From: CAIKZZ01 sp035604595
GTDB taxonomy: Bacteria > Pseudomonadota > Gammaproteobacteria > Steroidobacterales > Steroidobacteraceae
DNA length: 64,000 nucleotides
Assembly: GCA_035604595.1 (NCBI GenBank)
Contig: DATNIE010000017.1
Coordinates: forward strand, 1-64,000
Direction: 5' to 3'
Numbering within the stretch: position 1 is the first letter of the stretch; every line of letters starts with the position of its first letter. Of the stretch, positions 40,687 through 49,997 are shown in pieces. The translations under genes and the position numbers were made by a program. The notes under the pieces were generated by a model. It was not told where the DNA came from, made no database searches, and saw only the letters and a list, made by a program, of their open reading frames with translations.

Positions 40687-43600
40687 TCAATCCCCGGCGA
40701 GCCGCGCCAGCGCCTGCATTGCGACCGACAGCGTCGGGAAGTCCACGCGCGGCGCGCTCGCCATATCGGCCAGGATGCGCTTCAAGTGCCCGACAGGCCC
40801 CGGCCGCGCCGCCAGCCAGACGTCGACGGTCCTGGCCGGATCGCCGCGGCGCTTGCCTCTGAGGATCGAGTCGGTCAAAGAGCTGTGCAGCGCATACAGG
40901 TTGTCGCGCAGCGACCCGCGGGCGACTGCTTGCCAGTGGCCGTCGGCGGGCAGCGCATCGATCTGCAGCCGCAGCCCGTCGAGATCGAGTGCATGCCCCA
41001 GGTGCAGGTAGGTACGCGCGACCGCGAGCAGTGGCGTGCGCCGGCGGGCCGCGAGCTCGACGATGTACAGGCCGGACTGCAGCAGTTCGAGCGCGGCGAT
41101 TCTGGCGGCGATCGCATGCGGCACGCCCGCCTTCAGGTAGCGCGTGCGCTGCGCCTCGATCTGCTCGCCGAGGCGGCCGACGACGAGCGGCGGTCCCGCG
41201 GCGATGAGTTCGGCCAGACCGGGCCGCAGTTCGGCGACCGCCGACTCGACCTCGAGCGCCCGCGCCCGGTGCGCGAGGACCCAGTACGTCGCGTAACGCA
41301 GTGACCGCGCCGTTGCGTAGTGCATGTCGTACTGCACCGCCGCCGGCACGCGATTGTCGAGCGCCTCTATATCACGCCACAGGTCGCGCATCGCCGTGCT
41401 CTCGCGCGCAATCGCGTAGGCTCGCGTGATGGCGCTCATCGACGCCCCGGTGTCCTCGGCAACCCGCATGGCAAACACCGGGCCCATCCGGTTCGTGAGG
41501 CTGTTGGTGGTGGCGGTCGCGATGATCTCGCGGCGCAATGGATGCAGCCGCAGCAGGTCCTGGTAGCGCGCCAGTATCGCGGACGGAAAATAGCGCTCGA
41601 GTTCGTTCGCCAGATAGGGATCTTCCGGCAGGTCCGACTCGATGATCTGGTGGTACAGCCAGATCTTCGAGTAGGACAGCAGGATCGCGAGCTCCGGTCG
41701 GGTGAGCCCCTTGCCCTGCAGCACGCGCTCCTCGAGCGCGGCGTCGTCGGGCAGGTACTCGAGCGCGCGATCGAGATCCCCGCCGCGCTCCAGCGCGCGG
41801 ATCGCATGGGCGTGCTCGTTGGCGCGCTCGAGGGCGCGCGCCTCGAGCGTGCTGAGCGCCTGGCTCTGCAGGTAGTTGTTACGGAGCACGAGCGCCGCGA
41901 TCTCGTCGGTCATGCGCGCCAGCAGCCGGTCGCGCGCCGGGCGTCGCAGTCCGCGGCGCTCCTCGGCGAGCCGCAGCAGGATCTTGATGTTGACCTCGAG
42001 ATCGGAGCAGTTGACCCCACCGGAGTTGTCGATGAAATCGGTGTTGATGCGGCCGCCCGCGAGGGCGTACTCGATGCGGCCGAGCTGTGAGAAGCCGAGA
42101 TTTCCGCCTTCGCCGACCACCCGGCAGCGGAGCTCTCGACCATCGATCCGCACGCCGTCATTGGCCCGGTCGCCGACCGCGCCGTGTGTCTCGCTGGTCG
42201 CCTTCACGTAGGTGCCGATGCCGCCGTTCCATAGCAGGTCGACCTTGAGCCGTAGGATGGCTTTGATGACCTCGTTGGGCGGGACGGCATCGGCGGTGAT
42301 GCCGAGCAGCGCGCGAGCCTCGCGCGTCAGCTTGATCGACTTGTCGGCTCGCGACCAGATGCCCCCGCCCGGCGAGAGCTCCCTGCGGCCGTAGTCCGCC
42401 CAGGTTGAGCGCGGCAGATTGAACAGGCGCTGCCGCTCGCGAAAGCTGCGCGCAGCATTCGGCGCCGGATCAATGAAGATGTGCTGGTGATTGAACGCGG
42501 CCAGCAGGCGTGCGTGGTTCGAACGCAGCAGCCCGTTGCCGAACACGTCCCCGGACATGTCACCGATGCCGGCGACGGTGAAGTCCTGGGACTGCGTGTC
42601 TGTCCCGAGCTCACGGAAGTGGCGCTTGACGCACTCCCAGGCCCCGCGTGAGGTGATCGCGATTTTCTTGTGGTCGTAGCCGGCCGAGCCGCCGGAGGCG
42701 AACGCGTCTCCCAGCCAGAATCTGTAATCGGCCGAGATTGCATTGGCGATGTCGGAGAACGTCGCGGTGCCTTTATCGGCCGCGACGACCAGGTACGGGT
42801 CGCCCTTGTCGCATCGTACCGTCGCCGCCGGCGGCACGGTCGCGCCGTCGACGATGTTATCGGTCAGGTCGAGCAGGCCGCGGACGAAGTCCTGGTAGCA
42901 CGCCACGAGCTCCTGCTGTGCGGCCTCGCGGCCCGCGGGCAGCCGGCGGCAGACGAAGCCACCCTTGGCCCCGACCGGCACGATCACGGTGTTCTTGACG
43001 TTCTGGGCCTTCATCAGGCCGAGCACCTCGGTGCGGAAGTCCTCGTAGCGATCGGACCACCGCAGGCCGCCGCGCGCGACACGCCCTTTGCGCAGGTGTA
43101 CGCCCTCGACGCGCGGCGCGTACATCCAGATCTCGAACATCGGGCGGGGCTCCGGCAGTCCCGGCACGCGCGACGGATCGATCTTGAAGGACAGGTAGCT
43201 CTTCGGCTCGGTGCTGCCGGCACGCGCCTGGAAGTAGTTGGTCCGCAGCGTCGCGTCGATCGCCGCACGAAACGCTCGCAGGATCCGGTCCTCGTCGAGG
43301 CGCGCCACTGCGGCGAGGTCGTTGTCGAGCTCTCGCCCAAGGCGCGCCGCCTGGGACTGGCGCCGCTTGGCGGTCAGCGCCGGATCGAAGCGGACGATGA
43401 ACAACCGGGCGAGGCGCTCGGCGGTCCTGGCGTTCGCCGCCAGCACACTCTCCATGTATGGCTGACTGAACGATATGCCGGTCTGCAGCAGCCAGCGGCA
43501 GTAGGCACGCAGCACGGCGGTCTCGCGCCACGACAGGCGGGCGCCGAGCACGAGGCGGTTGAAGCCATCGTTCTCGGCCCGCCCTTGCCACAGCGCGGTG

Positions 43601-45507
43601 ATCGCCTCCGTCAGCCGGCCGCCATCGAGCGCGAGGTCGAGGCCTGGACCTGCGACCAGCTCGAGCTCGAAGTCCTGAACCCAGCGGGGCGCCTGGTCGG
43701 GGCCCGTCACCTCGTAGGGCCGCTCGCTGATCAGCCGCAGCCCGAGGTTCTCGAGCGTCGGCAGCACGTCCGAGATGGCCCTGGGTTCTCCCACCTGGTA
43801 GAGCTTGAGATTGACGCGATTGGCTGCGGCCCCGGCCGGCCGGTAGAACCTCAGGTGCAGCTGTTGCGGGGCGCTGGCGAGCGCCTCGAGCGCCGCGATG
43901 TCGGACACCGCCGCGGCGGGCGGCGTGTCCTCCTGGTAGGCGATCGGCAGTGCGCGGCCGTAGCGGGCGAGCAGCTTCAGTGCCTCGGCCTCGTCGTGGC
44001 GCGCCGTCAGCGCCGCCCGCAGCCCGTCCTGCCAGGTGAGCACGGCCGCGGCGATCTGGCGCTCGATCGCCACGGGATCCGGCACTCGGCGGCCGTCAGG
44101 AGTGCGCAGGATCAGGTGCACCCGCGCCAGTACCGACTCCGACAGCTGCACCGAGGATTCGACCGCGGTCGCACCGTAGCCGGCGCGGACCAGCGTCTCG
44201 ATCCGCTGGCGCACCTCGGTGCTGTAACGGTCGCGCGGCACGTACAGCAGGCACGACCAGAACCGGTGGTAGCCGTCGCGGCGGACAAACAGTCGCACCT
44301 GCTGCCGGTCGTAGAGATTGACGATGCCGCGGACGATTGGAATCAGGTCCTCGGTCGAGGCCTGGAACAGCTCGTCGCGCGGATAGGTATCGAGGACGTG
44401 CAGCACCGCCTTGCCGTCGTGGCTCTGCGGCGCGAGCCCGAAGTGCGCGATGATCCTCTGCACCTTGTGCCGCAATACGGGTATGTCGCGCGGACTGCGG
44501 CTGTAGGCGGTCGACGTCCACAGCCCCAGGAAACGGTGCTCGCCGTCGACTTCGCCGCGCGCATTGAAGCTCTTGACGCCGACGTAGTCGAGATAGGTTG
44601 CGCGGTGCACGGTCGCAACCGTGTTGGCCTTGGTGATCACCAGCAGCTCGCGGTCGCGGGCGTGCGCGCGCACCTCGCCGGTCAGCGTCGCCGGGTGGAC
44701 CGGGTGGCCGGCACGGTTCGGACGCAGCAGCCCGAGCCCGGACTGCCGGTCCGGCACCAGCCGGTCGCTCGAGCGGCCGCGCACCAGCCGGTAGTAGCGC
44801 GTGCCGAGGAACGTGAAGTGATTGTCGGCCATCCACTCGAGCAGTGCGCGGCCCTCGAGTATCTCGGTCGAGCTGAGCGGCAGCGGCTCCGCCTCGAGGT
44901 TCGCGGCCAGGTCCTGGGCGCGACGGCGCATCTCGGCCCAGTCGGCCACTGCGACCGCGACGTCATCGAGCACGGCCTCGAGCCGCGCTTGCAGCGCGGC
45001 GAGCCGGCCGGGATCGGTTTCGCGGTCGACCTCGACGAACTGCCAGGACTCGAGCCGCGAACCCGGGGTGCCCGGTGCGACGATGCCCCTGAGCCGTCCG
45101 CGCCCGTCGCGCTTGACGTCGATGACCGGGTGCACGATCAGGTGCACGGCGAGGCCGGCCTGATTCGTCGCCATGCCGATCGAGTCGACCAGGAACGGCA
45201 TGTCGTCGCACACGATCGTGACGGCCGTGTGCGGGGAGGTGAACCCGTCGCTCTGCTGGTCCGGGTTGAACACGCGCACCAAAGACTGTCCCGGCCGGCG
45301 CCGGGCGCCGTCGGCGAGGTGGCACAACGCGGCCCCGGCGAGGGCTGCGGGACCGCGCACGCTCAGATCGTCGTTGGCGACACCGTGGAAATAACGCCGC
45401 AGAAACGTCTCGGCGAGCCCGCGCTCGGCAACCGGCGCGCGACCACGTGCGGTGCGGACGATCTCTTCGATGAGCCGCAAGCGGCTCGCGGGAACCTTGC
45501 CGAGCAT
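40687..45507 (-). CDS. gdhB: Large NAD-dependent glutamate dehydrogenase (GDH2 type)
   Basis: A 1606-residue enzyme of the 180-kDa bacterial NAD-GDH family, which oxidises glutamate to 2-oxoglutarate and ammonium for catabolism. The N-terminal ACT-like regions include VTIVCDDMPFLVDSIGMA, a family hallmark. The catalytic part includes GVHLRKGRVARGGLRWSDR, IVPVGAKGGFV and VVAADKGTATFSDIAN. The NAD domain has VAGIGDMSGDVFGNG, and NSGGVNCSDLEVNIKILL follows. A long helical C-terminal domain completes it. It starts 2 bases after the stop of a MarR gene, suggesting that regulator controls it. Confidence 0.96.
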   Translation of the reverse strand: MLGKVPASRLRLIEEIVRTARGRAPVAERGLAETFLRRYFHGVANDDLSVRGPAALAGAALCHLADGARRRPGQSLVRVFNPDQQSDGFTSPHTAVTIVCDDMPFLVDSIGMATNQAGLAVHLIVHPVIDVKRDGRGRLRGIVAPGTPGSRLESWQFVEVDRETDPGRLAALQARLEAVLDDVAVAVADWAEMRRRAQDLAANLEAEPLPLSSTEILEGRALLEWMADNHFTFLGTRYYRLVRGRSSDRLVPDRQSGLGLLRPNRAGHPVHPATLTGEVRAHARDRELLVITKANTVATVHRATYLDYVGVKSFNARGEVDGEHRFLGLWTSTAYSRSPRDIPVLRHKVQRIIAHFGLAPQSHDGKAVLHVLDTYPRDELFQASTEDLIPIVRGIVNLYDRQQVRLFVRRDGYHRFWSCLLYVPRDRYSTEVRQRIETLVRAGYGATAVESSVQLSESVLARVHLILRTPDGRRVPDPVAIERQIAAAVLTWQDGLRAALTARHDEAEALKLLARYGRALPIAYQEDTPPAAAVSDIAALEALASAPQQLHLRFYRPAGAAANRVNLKLYQVGEPRAISDVLPTLENLGLRLISERPYEVTGPDQAPRWVQDFELELVAGPGLDLALDGGRLTEAITALWQGRAENDGFNRLVLGARLSWRETAVLRAYCRWLLQTGISFSQPYMESVLAANARTAERLARLFIVRFDPALTAKRRQSQAARLGRELDNDLAAVARLDEDRILRAFRAAIDATLRTNYFQARAGSTEPKSYLSFKIDPSRVPGLPEPRPMFEIWMYAPRVEGVHLRKGRVARGGLRWSDRYEDFRTEVLGLMKAQNVKNTVIVPVGAKGGFVCRRLPAGREAAQQELVACYQDFVRGLLDLTDNIVDGATVPPAATVRCDKGDPYLVVAADKGTATFSDIANAISADYRFWLGDAFASGGSAGYDHKKIAITSRGAWECVKRHFRELGTDTQSQDFTVAGIGDMSGDVFGNGLLRSNHARLLAAFNHQHIFIDPAPNAARSFRERQRLFNLPRSTWADYGRRELSPGGGIWSRADKSIKLTREARALLGITADAVPPNEVIKAILRLKVDLLWNGGIGTYVKATSETHGAVGDRANDGVRIDGRELRCRVVGEGGNLGFSQLGRIEYALAGGRINTDFIDNSGGVNCSDLEVNIKILLRLAEERRGLRRPARDRLLARMTDEIAALVLRNNYLQSQALSTLEARALERANEHAHAIRALERGGDLDRALEYLPDDAALEERVLQGKGLTRPELAILLSYSKIWLYHQIIESDLPEDPYLANELERYFPSAILARYQDLLRLHPLRREIIATATTNSLTNRMGPVFAMRVAEDTGASMSAITRAYAIARESTAMRDLWRDIEALDNRVPAAVQYDMHYATARSLRYATYWVLAHRARALEVESAVAELRPGLAELIAAGPPLVVGRLGEQIEAQRTRYLKAGVPHAIAARIAALELLQSGLYIVELAARRRTPLLAVARTYLHLGHALDLDGLRLQIDALPADGHWQAVARGSLRDNLYALHSSLTDSILRGKRRGDPARTVDVWLAARPGPVGHLKRILADMASAPRVDFPTLSVAMQALARLAGD

Positions 45508-45509
45508 CG

Positions 45510-46067
45510 TCACTCCCTCGAATTGCGTGGCGCTGTGGTGTCCGGCCCGTTCTTGCTCGCCGTCGTCGCGGGCCCCGGCAGGATGCGCGCCGGACGCAGC
45601 ATACGCGCGCGATGCTGCAGTTCGTCGAGCAGCAGGTCGAGCGACCGGCGCGTGCGGGACGGGAGGCCGCGGAGCACCGCGTCCTCGTAGGCCAGCGCCC
45701 AGGGCACGACCTCGCGGTACACCGCGGTTCCCTTGGGCGTCAGCCGCAGATGCGTGCGGCGCCGGTCTGCCTCCTCGACGCTGCGCTCGACGCGGCGCGC
45801 GCGCACCAGGGCGGCAACCGCCCGGCTGACGGCGACCTTGTCCATTGCCGTGCGTGCGGCCACCTGCGCCGCCGACAGCCCGGGCGACCGCGCCAGCACC
45901 GCGACCACCCGCCACTCGGGGATCGACAGCTCGAAGCGCTCCGCGTACATGCTGGCGATGGCGGCGCTCATGGTGTTCGCGAGCACCGACAGCCGGTAGG
46001 GCAGGAACCTCTCGAGCTCGAGAGTCCGCGGCGGATCGGCGGGCGGCGCGGGGGTCACGGCCTTCAC
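45510..46067 (-). CDS. MarR-family transcriptional regulator
   Basis: A protein of about 185 residues with a MarR winged helix. LERFLPYRLSVLANTMS gives the dimer helix, FELSIPEWRVVAVLARSPGLS the first DNA-binding helices, ARTAMDKVAVSRAVAALV the recognition helix and RRVERSVEEADRRRTHLRLT the wing. It lies 2 bases before the glutamate dehydrogenase gene. A near-palindrome containing a TACAAT -10 sits at its 5' end, pointing to autoregulation. The start is uncertain: GTG codons at 46067 and 46058 are both possible; an upstream TTG lies inside the palindrome and is unlikely. Confidence 0.87.
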   Translation of the reverse strand: MKAVTPAPPADPPRTLELERFLPYRLSVLANTMSAAIASMYAERFELSIPEWRVVAVLARSPGLSAAQVAARTAMDKVAVSRAVAALVRARRVERSVEEADRRRTHLRLTPKGTAVYREVVPWALAYEDAVLRGLPSRTRRSLDLLLDELQHRARMLRPARILPGPATTASKNGPDTTAPRNSRE

Positions 46068-46072
46068 GATTG

Positions 46073-46086
46073 GTTGCAATTGTAAC
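46073..46086. promoter_or_regulatory. Palindromic operator candidate over the marR -10 box
   Basis: GTTGCAATTGTAAC is an inverted repeat with a single mismatched pair. Read on the minus strand it contains TACAAT, a good -10 hexamer. It sits between the zapE stop and the MarR start, where an autoregulatory operator is expected. Confidence 0.55.
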
Positions 46087-46109
46087 GAAAACCGCCCGCG
46101 GCGGCCCCC

Positions 46110-47213
46110 TCAAGGCCGGTGCGGCCTCGCCAGGTACTCGTGCGACTGCATCTCGGCCAGCCGGCTTGCAGTGCGGCGGAATTCGAGGGTGAGTCGCTCG
46201 CCATGATAGAGCTCATCCGGCGCTGCCGCCGCCGACACCACGAGCTTGACTCCGCGTTCGTAGAATTCATCGACCAGCGCGATCAACCGCCGCGCTGCGT
46301 CATCGTTGGCGGCCTCGAATGCCGGTACATCGGAGACAACTACCGTATGGAACTGGCGTGCGATCTCGATGTAGTCGGCTACGGACCGCGGTCCCTCGCA
46401 CAATTCGGCGAACGCGAACCAGACAGCGCCCCCGGCGCGGCGGCGCACCGCGATCGCCCGATCCTCGATCTCGATCGAGCCGGCCTCTACGCCGGACCCG
46501 CCGGCGATCGCCTCGAAGCGCTGCAACAGGCGCGCATCGGCATCTTCGACCGCGGCGCGCAGATACAGCGGCGCACGCTCCAGCTGGCGCAGCCGGTAGT
46601 CCGTGCCAGCATCCACCGGGATCAGCGTAGTGTTGTGCTCGAGTAGCGCGATCGCCGGCAGGAACCGGCTGCGCTGCAGCCCGTCCCGGTACAGCTCTGA
46701 GGGTGGCGCGTTGGAGGTCAATACCAGCGTGACGCCCCGTTCGATCAGCCCCGCGATGAGCCCGCCGAGCAGCATCGCATCGGCAATGTCGCTGACGTAG
46801 AGCTCATCGAAGCACAACACGCGCACCGCGGCCGCAATGTCGGCGGCGATCCGCGCGAGCGGATCGTGCAGTTCAGAGCCTCGCAGGTCCCTCAGTCGCG
46901 CATGCACCTCGCGCATGAAGCGGTGGAAGTGCACGCGTCGCGCTGGAACCTCGAGCGAGGCGAAGAAGGTGTCGAGCAGCAGCGTCTTGCCGCGGCCGAC
47001 GCTGCCCCACAGATAGGCGCCGGGAACCGGGCGGCGTCGCGGCACCCGGCCGAGCGCCGCTCGCGCGCGCCACAGCCAGCCGTGCTCGCGCCGCTCCGCC
47101 CGTCGCAGCCGGCCGCGCAGCTCCTCAAGCTTCGCGCCGGCGGCGGTCTGCGCTGCATCCGCCGTGTAGCCACGGCGCGAGAACTCGCGGCGATAGGTCT
47201 CGGGCAGGCTCAC
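46110..47213 (-). CDS. zapE: Cell division protein ZapE (AFG1-type ATPase)
   Basis: A 367-residue P-loop ATPase. YLWGSVGRGKTLLLDTFF is the AFG1 Walker A region, followed by VHFHRFMREVHARL, and CFDELYVSDIADAMLLGGL is Walker B. LVLTSNAPPSELYRDGLQR is sensor I and FAELCEGPRSVADYIEIAR the C-terminal signature. ZapE interacts with FtsZ at the constricting septum under oxygen-limited conditions in E. coli. The GTG start at VSLPETYRREF matches the family N-terminus; further upstream the open frame has no usable start codon near family-like sequence. The common FDEFFVSD reads FDELYVSD here. Confidence 0.92.
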   Translation of the reverse strand: MSLPETYRREFSRRGYTADAAQTAAGAKLEELRGRLRRAERREHGWLWRARAALGRVPRRRPVPGAYLWGSVGRGKTLLLDTFFASLEVPARRVHFHRFMREVHARLRDLRGSELHDPLARIAADIAAAVRVLCFDELYVSDIADAMLLGGLIAGLIERGVTLVLTSNAPPSELYRDGLQRSRFLPAIALLEHNTTLIPVDAGTDYRLRQLERAPLYLRAAVEDADARLLQRFEAIAGGSGVEAGSIEIEDRAIAVRRRAGGAVWFAFAELCEGPRSVADYIEIARQFHTVVVSDVPAFEAANDDAARRLIALVDEFYERGVKLVVSAAAAPDELYHGERLTLEFRRTASRLAEMQSHEYLARPHRP

Positions 47214-47307
47214 GCCGCCGCTGTCCGGCGCCGGTACGGCGGCGCCGCGGCGCTGGACGGTGACAGCCGCCCGCTGCGTCCGGACGCCACGCAGCCAGGC
47301 CGCGGCA

Positions 47308-47907
47308 CTATGCCGGCTGTGTGGCGGCGAGGCTCGGCCGCAGCTTGACGGCTGCCCACCAGTCGCCGATCGCGCGCTGCGCCGCGACGGCATCGAAGTC
47401 GGCGAGCCGGAACTCGAGATAGCCGAGCGCCACGGCGATCGCGATCTGGCCGAGGTCAAGCAGGCCATCCGGCGCACGGATCTCGCCGGCGAGCGCGGCC
47501 ACGCTGCGGCGGATCGCTCCGGCCGCGCGCTGCTGGGACATCGCGGAGCGCTCCGCTTCGGGGCGGCGGCGTTCGAGCACGATCGTCACCGCCGCATCGA
47601 GGATGCCGTCCGCGAGCGCCTGCCGGCGCAGCACGGCCCACCGGTCGGACCCTGCCCGCGGGATCAGCGGGTTCGCGGCTGCCAGCGAGTCGAGGTATTC
47701 GCAGATGACCGGGCTGTCGTACAGCGGCGTGCCGTCGTCGAGCACGAGCACCGGGACCTTGCCGAGCGGGTTAAGATCCGTGATGCCCGCCGGATCGGGC
47801 CAGGGGTTGGCCGTCACGAGTTCGATCCGCCCGGCGAGTCCCTTCTCGATCGCCACGACCCGGACCTTTCGCACATATGGCGAGGCCGGTGAAAAGAGCA
47901 GCTTCAT
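47308..47907 (-). CDS. Glutathione S-transferase family protein
   Basis: A 199-residue GST. The thioredoxin-like N-terminal domain has LLFSPASPYVRKVRV, with Ser/Tyr near the glutathione thiol, then NPLGKVPVLVLDDG and the DSPVICEYLD glutathione-binding motif. The C-terminal helical domain includes GQIAIAVALGYLEFR. It resembles the small GSTs (YibF-like) of unknown substrate in proteobacteria. It may share a transcript with zapE, 94 bases downstream. Confidence 0.88.
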   Translation of the reverse strand: MKLLFSPASPYVRKVRVVAIEKGLAGRIELVTANPWPDPAGITDLNPLGKVPVLVLDDGTPLYDSPVICEYLDSLAAANPLIPRAGSDRWAVLRRQALADGILDAAVTIVLERRRPEAERSAMSQQRAAGAIRRSVAALAGEIRAPDGLLDLGQIAIAVALGYLEFRLADFDAVAAQRAIGDWWAAVKLRPSLAATQPA

Positions 47908-48016
47908 CAGCGCAGTACTCCAGGGCCTCGCGTCAATTCCGGCCCAGCGGCGCCAGAATCATGCCTGCCGGCGCGTGCGGCCGTCCACGGCCGCGTGCGG
48001 CGTGCGTCCCGCGGGC

Positions 48017-48760
48017 TCAGTCGGCGGCCGGCGCCGGGACCGGCGTATCGAGGTCGATGCCACACAGCTCGAAGCCGCGGCGGAAATCGCGCACGTGCTT
48101 GCCCATCCAGATCCGGGCCGTATCGGCATCGCCCGCCTCGATGGCCGCCAGCACGCGCGCCTGCGCGGCAGCGATGCGCCCGCGGGCGGGTGGTGCCCGG
48201 TCGATCAGGATCCTGAGCGCAGCCTCGAGCAACAGCAGCAACGGCTCGTGCATCAGCGGCAGCACGCGATTGGCGCTCGCGGCGGCAACCGCCCGGAAAA
48301 ACTCGCCGACGCCGTCGACGGCGGCCTGCGCCGCGGCGCTGCGGCCCGCAAAGTCCGCCGCCGCGCGCTGGATCCGCTCCAGCGTCTGCGGCGTGCGCTC
48401 GCGGGCCGCCGCTTCCGCGGCCGGTGGCTCGAGCACCTCGAGCATCGCCCAGACCTCCCGCACCGTCACGTCGTTGAGCGCGAGCGCATGTCGGACCCGG
48501 TCGGCAACCTGATCGGTCGCCGGCCGCGCCACCACCATGCGCTTCGTGCCGCGCCGGCGCGCGACGAGGTCGGCGCTCTCGAGCTCGCGCAGCGCCTCGC
48601 GGACGGTCGAGCGGTTGACCGCGAACTGCGCGGCGAGCTCGAGCTCCGAGGGCAACGCGTCCCCGTCCTTCAGCGTCCGGTCGAGGATGCGCGCCGCGAT
48701 CGCGCTCGCGATCCGGCGGTAACCGGGCTCGAACGGCAGCGGGCCGAAGGTCGGGTTCAT
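48017..48760 (-). CDS. FadR-subfamily GntR transcriptional regulator
   Basis: A 247-residue regulator. The N-terminal GntR winged helix has GDALPSELELAAQFAVNRSTVREALRELE split over residues about 33-62. The C-terminal all-helical FCD-type ligand domain follows (EVWAMLEVLEPPAAEAAA, and His-containing MHEPLLLL and MGKHVRDF). Its start overlaps the isovaleryl-CoA dehydrogenase stop by ATGA. A TTGTC-G-GACAA palindrome lies in the divergent promoter in front of that gene. It therefore likely controls the leucine-degradation genes in both directions; an acyl-CoA or organic acid is a plausible ligand. Confidence 0.9.
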   Translation of the reverse strand: MNPTFGPLPFEPGYRRIASAIAARILDRTLKDGDALPSELELAAQFAVNRSTVREALRELESADLVARRRGTKRMVVARPATDQVADRVRHALALNDVTVREVWAMLEVLEPPAAEAAARERTPQTLERIQRAAADFAGRSAAAQAAVDGVGEFFRAVAAASANRVLPLMHEPLLLLLEAALRILIDRAPPARGRIAAAQARVLAAIEAGDADTARIWMGKHVRDFRRGFELCGIDLDTPVPAPAAD

Positions 48761-49935
48761 ACCGACTCGATGAGCTCGCGGCCGATCAGCATGCGGCGGA
48801 TTTCCTGGGTACCGGCGCCGATGTCATAGAGCTTCGCGTCGCGCAGCAGGCGCCCGGTCGCGTAGTCATTGGTGTAGCCGTTGCCGCCAAGCGCCTGGAT
48901 TGCCTCGAGCGACACGCGCACGGCGCGGTCGGCGGCGTTCAACAGGCACGCCGCCGCCGCGCGACGGGTCTTGCGCCCGGCGTCGCAGGCGCGCGCGACC
49001 GCGTGCACATAGGCGCGGCTGGCGTTCAAGTCGGTATACATGTCGGCGACCTTGCCCTGCATCAGCTCGAAGCTGCCGATCGGCCGGCCGAACTGGCGGC
49101 GCTCGCGCACGTAGGGCAGCACGATGTCGAGCGCGGCCGCCATCAGACCGAGCGGGCCACCGGCGATCACGACGCGCTCGTAGTCAAGGCCGTTCATCAG
49201 CACCGCGACCCCGCCGTTCTCGCGCCCGAGAACGTTCTCCGCCGGGACCCGGCAGTTCTCGAAAAGGAGCTCGCCGGTCGGGGAGCCGCGCATGCCGAGC
49301 TTGTCGAGCTTCGGCGCGACGGAGTACCCGGGCGTGCCGCGTTCGACAATGAAGGTGGTGATGCCGCGCGCGCCGGCCTCCGGCGCGGTCTTCGCGTAGA
49401 CGACCACGACATCGGCGTCGGGCCCGTTGGTGATCCACATCTTGCGGCCGTCGAGCACGTACTCCGAGCCCACCCGCTCGGCCCGCAGCCGCATGCCGAC
49501 CGCGTCGGATCCGGCCTCGGGTTCGGAGATGGCGAGCGCGCCGACGTGCCGGCCGCTGACGAGTCCAGGCAGGTAGCGCGCAAGCTGCACCTCGCTGCCG
49601 TTGAGGCGCAGCTGGTTCAGGCACAGGTTCGAGTGGGCCGCATAGCTCAGGCCCACCGCGCCCGAGGCTCGCGAGATCTCCTCCATCGCGATCACGTGCG
49701 CGAGGTAGCCGAGTCCGGTCCCGCCGTGGCGCTCCGGGATCGTGATGCCGAGCAGTCCCTGCGCCCCCAGCTCCGGCCACAGGTCACGAGGGAAGGTATC
49801 GGAGCGGTCGATCTCGGCGGCCCGCGGCGCGATCCGCTCGGCTGCGAAACGCTGCACCGCATGGCGCAAGGCGGCGAGGTCCTCATCGAGGCCGACGTCG
49901 AGATCATCGTCGTGGCAGGCGCCCGAAAGGTTCAT
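48757..49935 (-). CDS. liuA: Isovaleryl-CoA dehydrogenase
   Basis: A 392-residue acyl-CoA dehydrogenase. VGLSYAAHSNLCLNQL and AISEPEAGSDAVGM with KMWITNGPDADV match isovaleryl-CoA dehydrogenases. The catalytic base Glu is in MNGLDYERVV, and QALGGNGYTNDYATGRLLRDAKL is the C-terminal signature. It oxidises isovaleryl-CoA to 3-methylcrotonyl-CoA, passing electrons to ETF. It is divergent from the carboxylase genes that use its product. The GntR gene overlaps its end. Confidence 0.94.
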   Translation of the reverse strand: MNLSGACHDDDLDVGLDEDLAALRHAVQRFAAERIAPRAAEIDRSDTFPRDLWPELGAQGLLGITIPERHGGTGLGYLAHVIAMEEISRASGAVGLSYAAHSNLCLNQLRLNGSEVQLARYLPGLVSGRHVGALAISEPEAGSDAVGMRLRAERVGSEYVLDGRKMWITNGPDADVVVVYAKTAPEAGARGITTFIVERGTPGYSVAPKLDKLGMRGSPTGELLFENCRVPAENVLGRENGGVAVLMNGLDYERVVIAGGPLGLMAAALDIVLPYVRERRQFGRPIGSFELMQGKVADMYTDLNASRAYVHAVARACDAGRKTRRAAAACLLNAADRAVRVSLEAIQALGGNGYTNDYATGRLLRDAKLYDIGAGTQEIRRMLIGRELIESV

Positions 49936-49936
49936 G

Positions 49937-49979
49937 TTGGCTTCCCGGTTCGAGTGGGATAGTATGATTGTCGGACAAT
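49937..49979 (+). promoter_or_regulatory. liuB promoter with perfect inverted-repeat operator
   Basis: TTGGCT (49937-49942), a 17-base spacer and TAGTAT (49960-49965) form a possible promoter reading rightwards; TATGAT at 49963 is an alternative -10. Immediately beyond lies ATTGTC-G-GACAAT (49967-49979), a perfect inverted repeat with a single centre base. It resembles FadR-type GntR operators and lies over the expected transcription start. Confidence 0.6.
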
Positions 49980-49997
49980 TTTGGTGCCGAGGGCAAG

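Noticed and set aside
42670..45690. Open frame of about 1000 codons on the plus strand inside the glutamate dehydrogenase gene
   Set aside because: It is antisense to a gene with clear family motifs throughout, and its product is Arg/Val/Gln-rich without domains; long antisense frames are common at this GC content.
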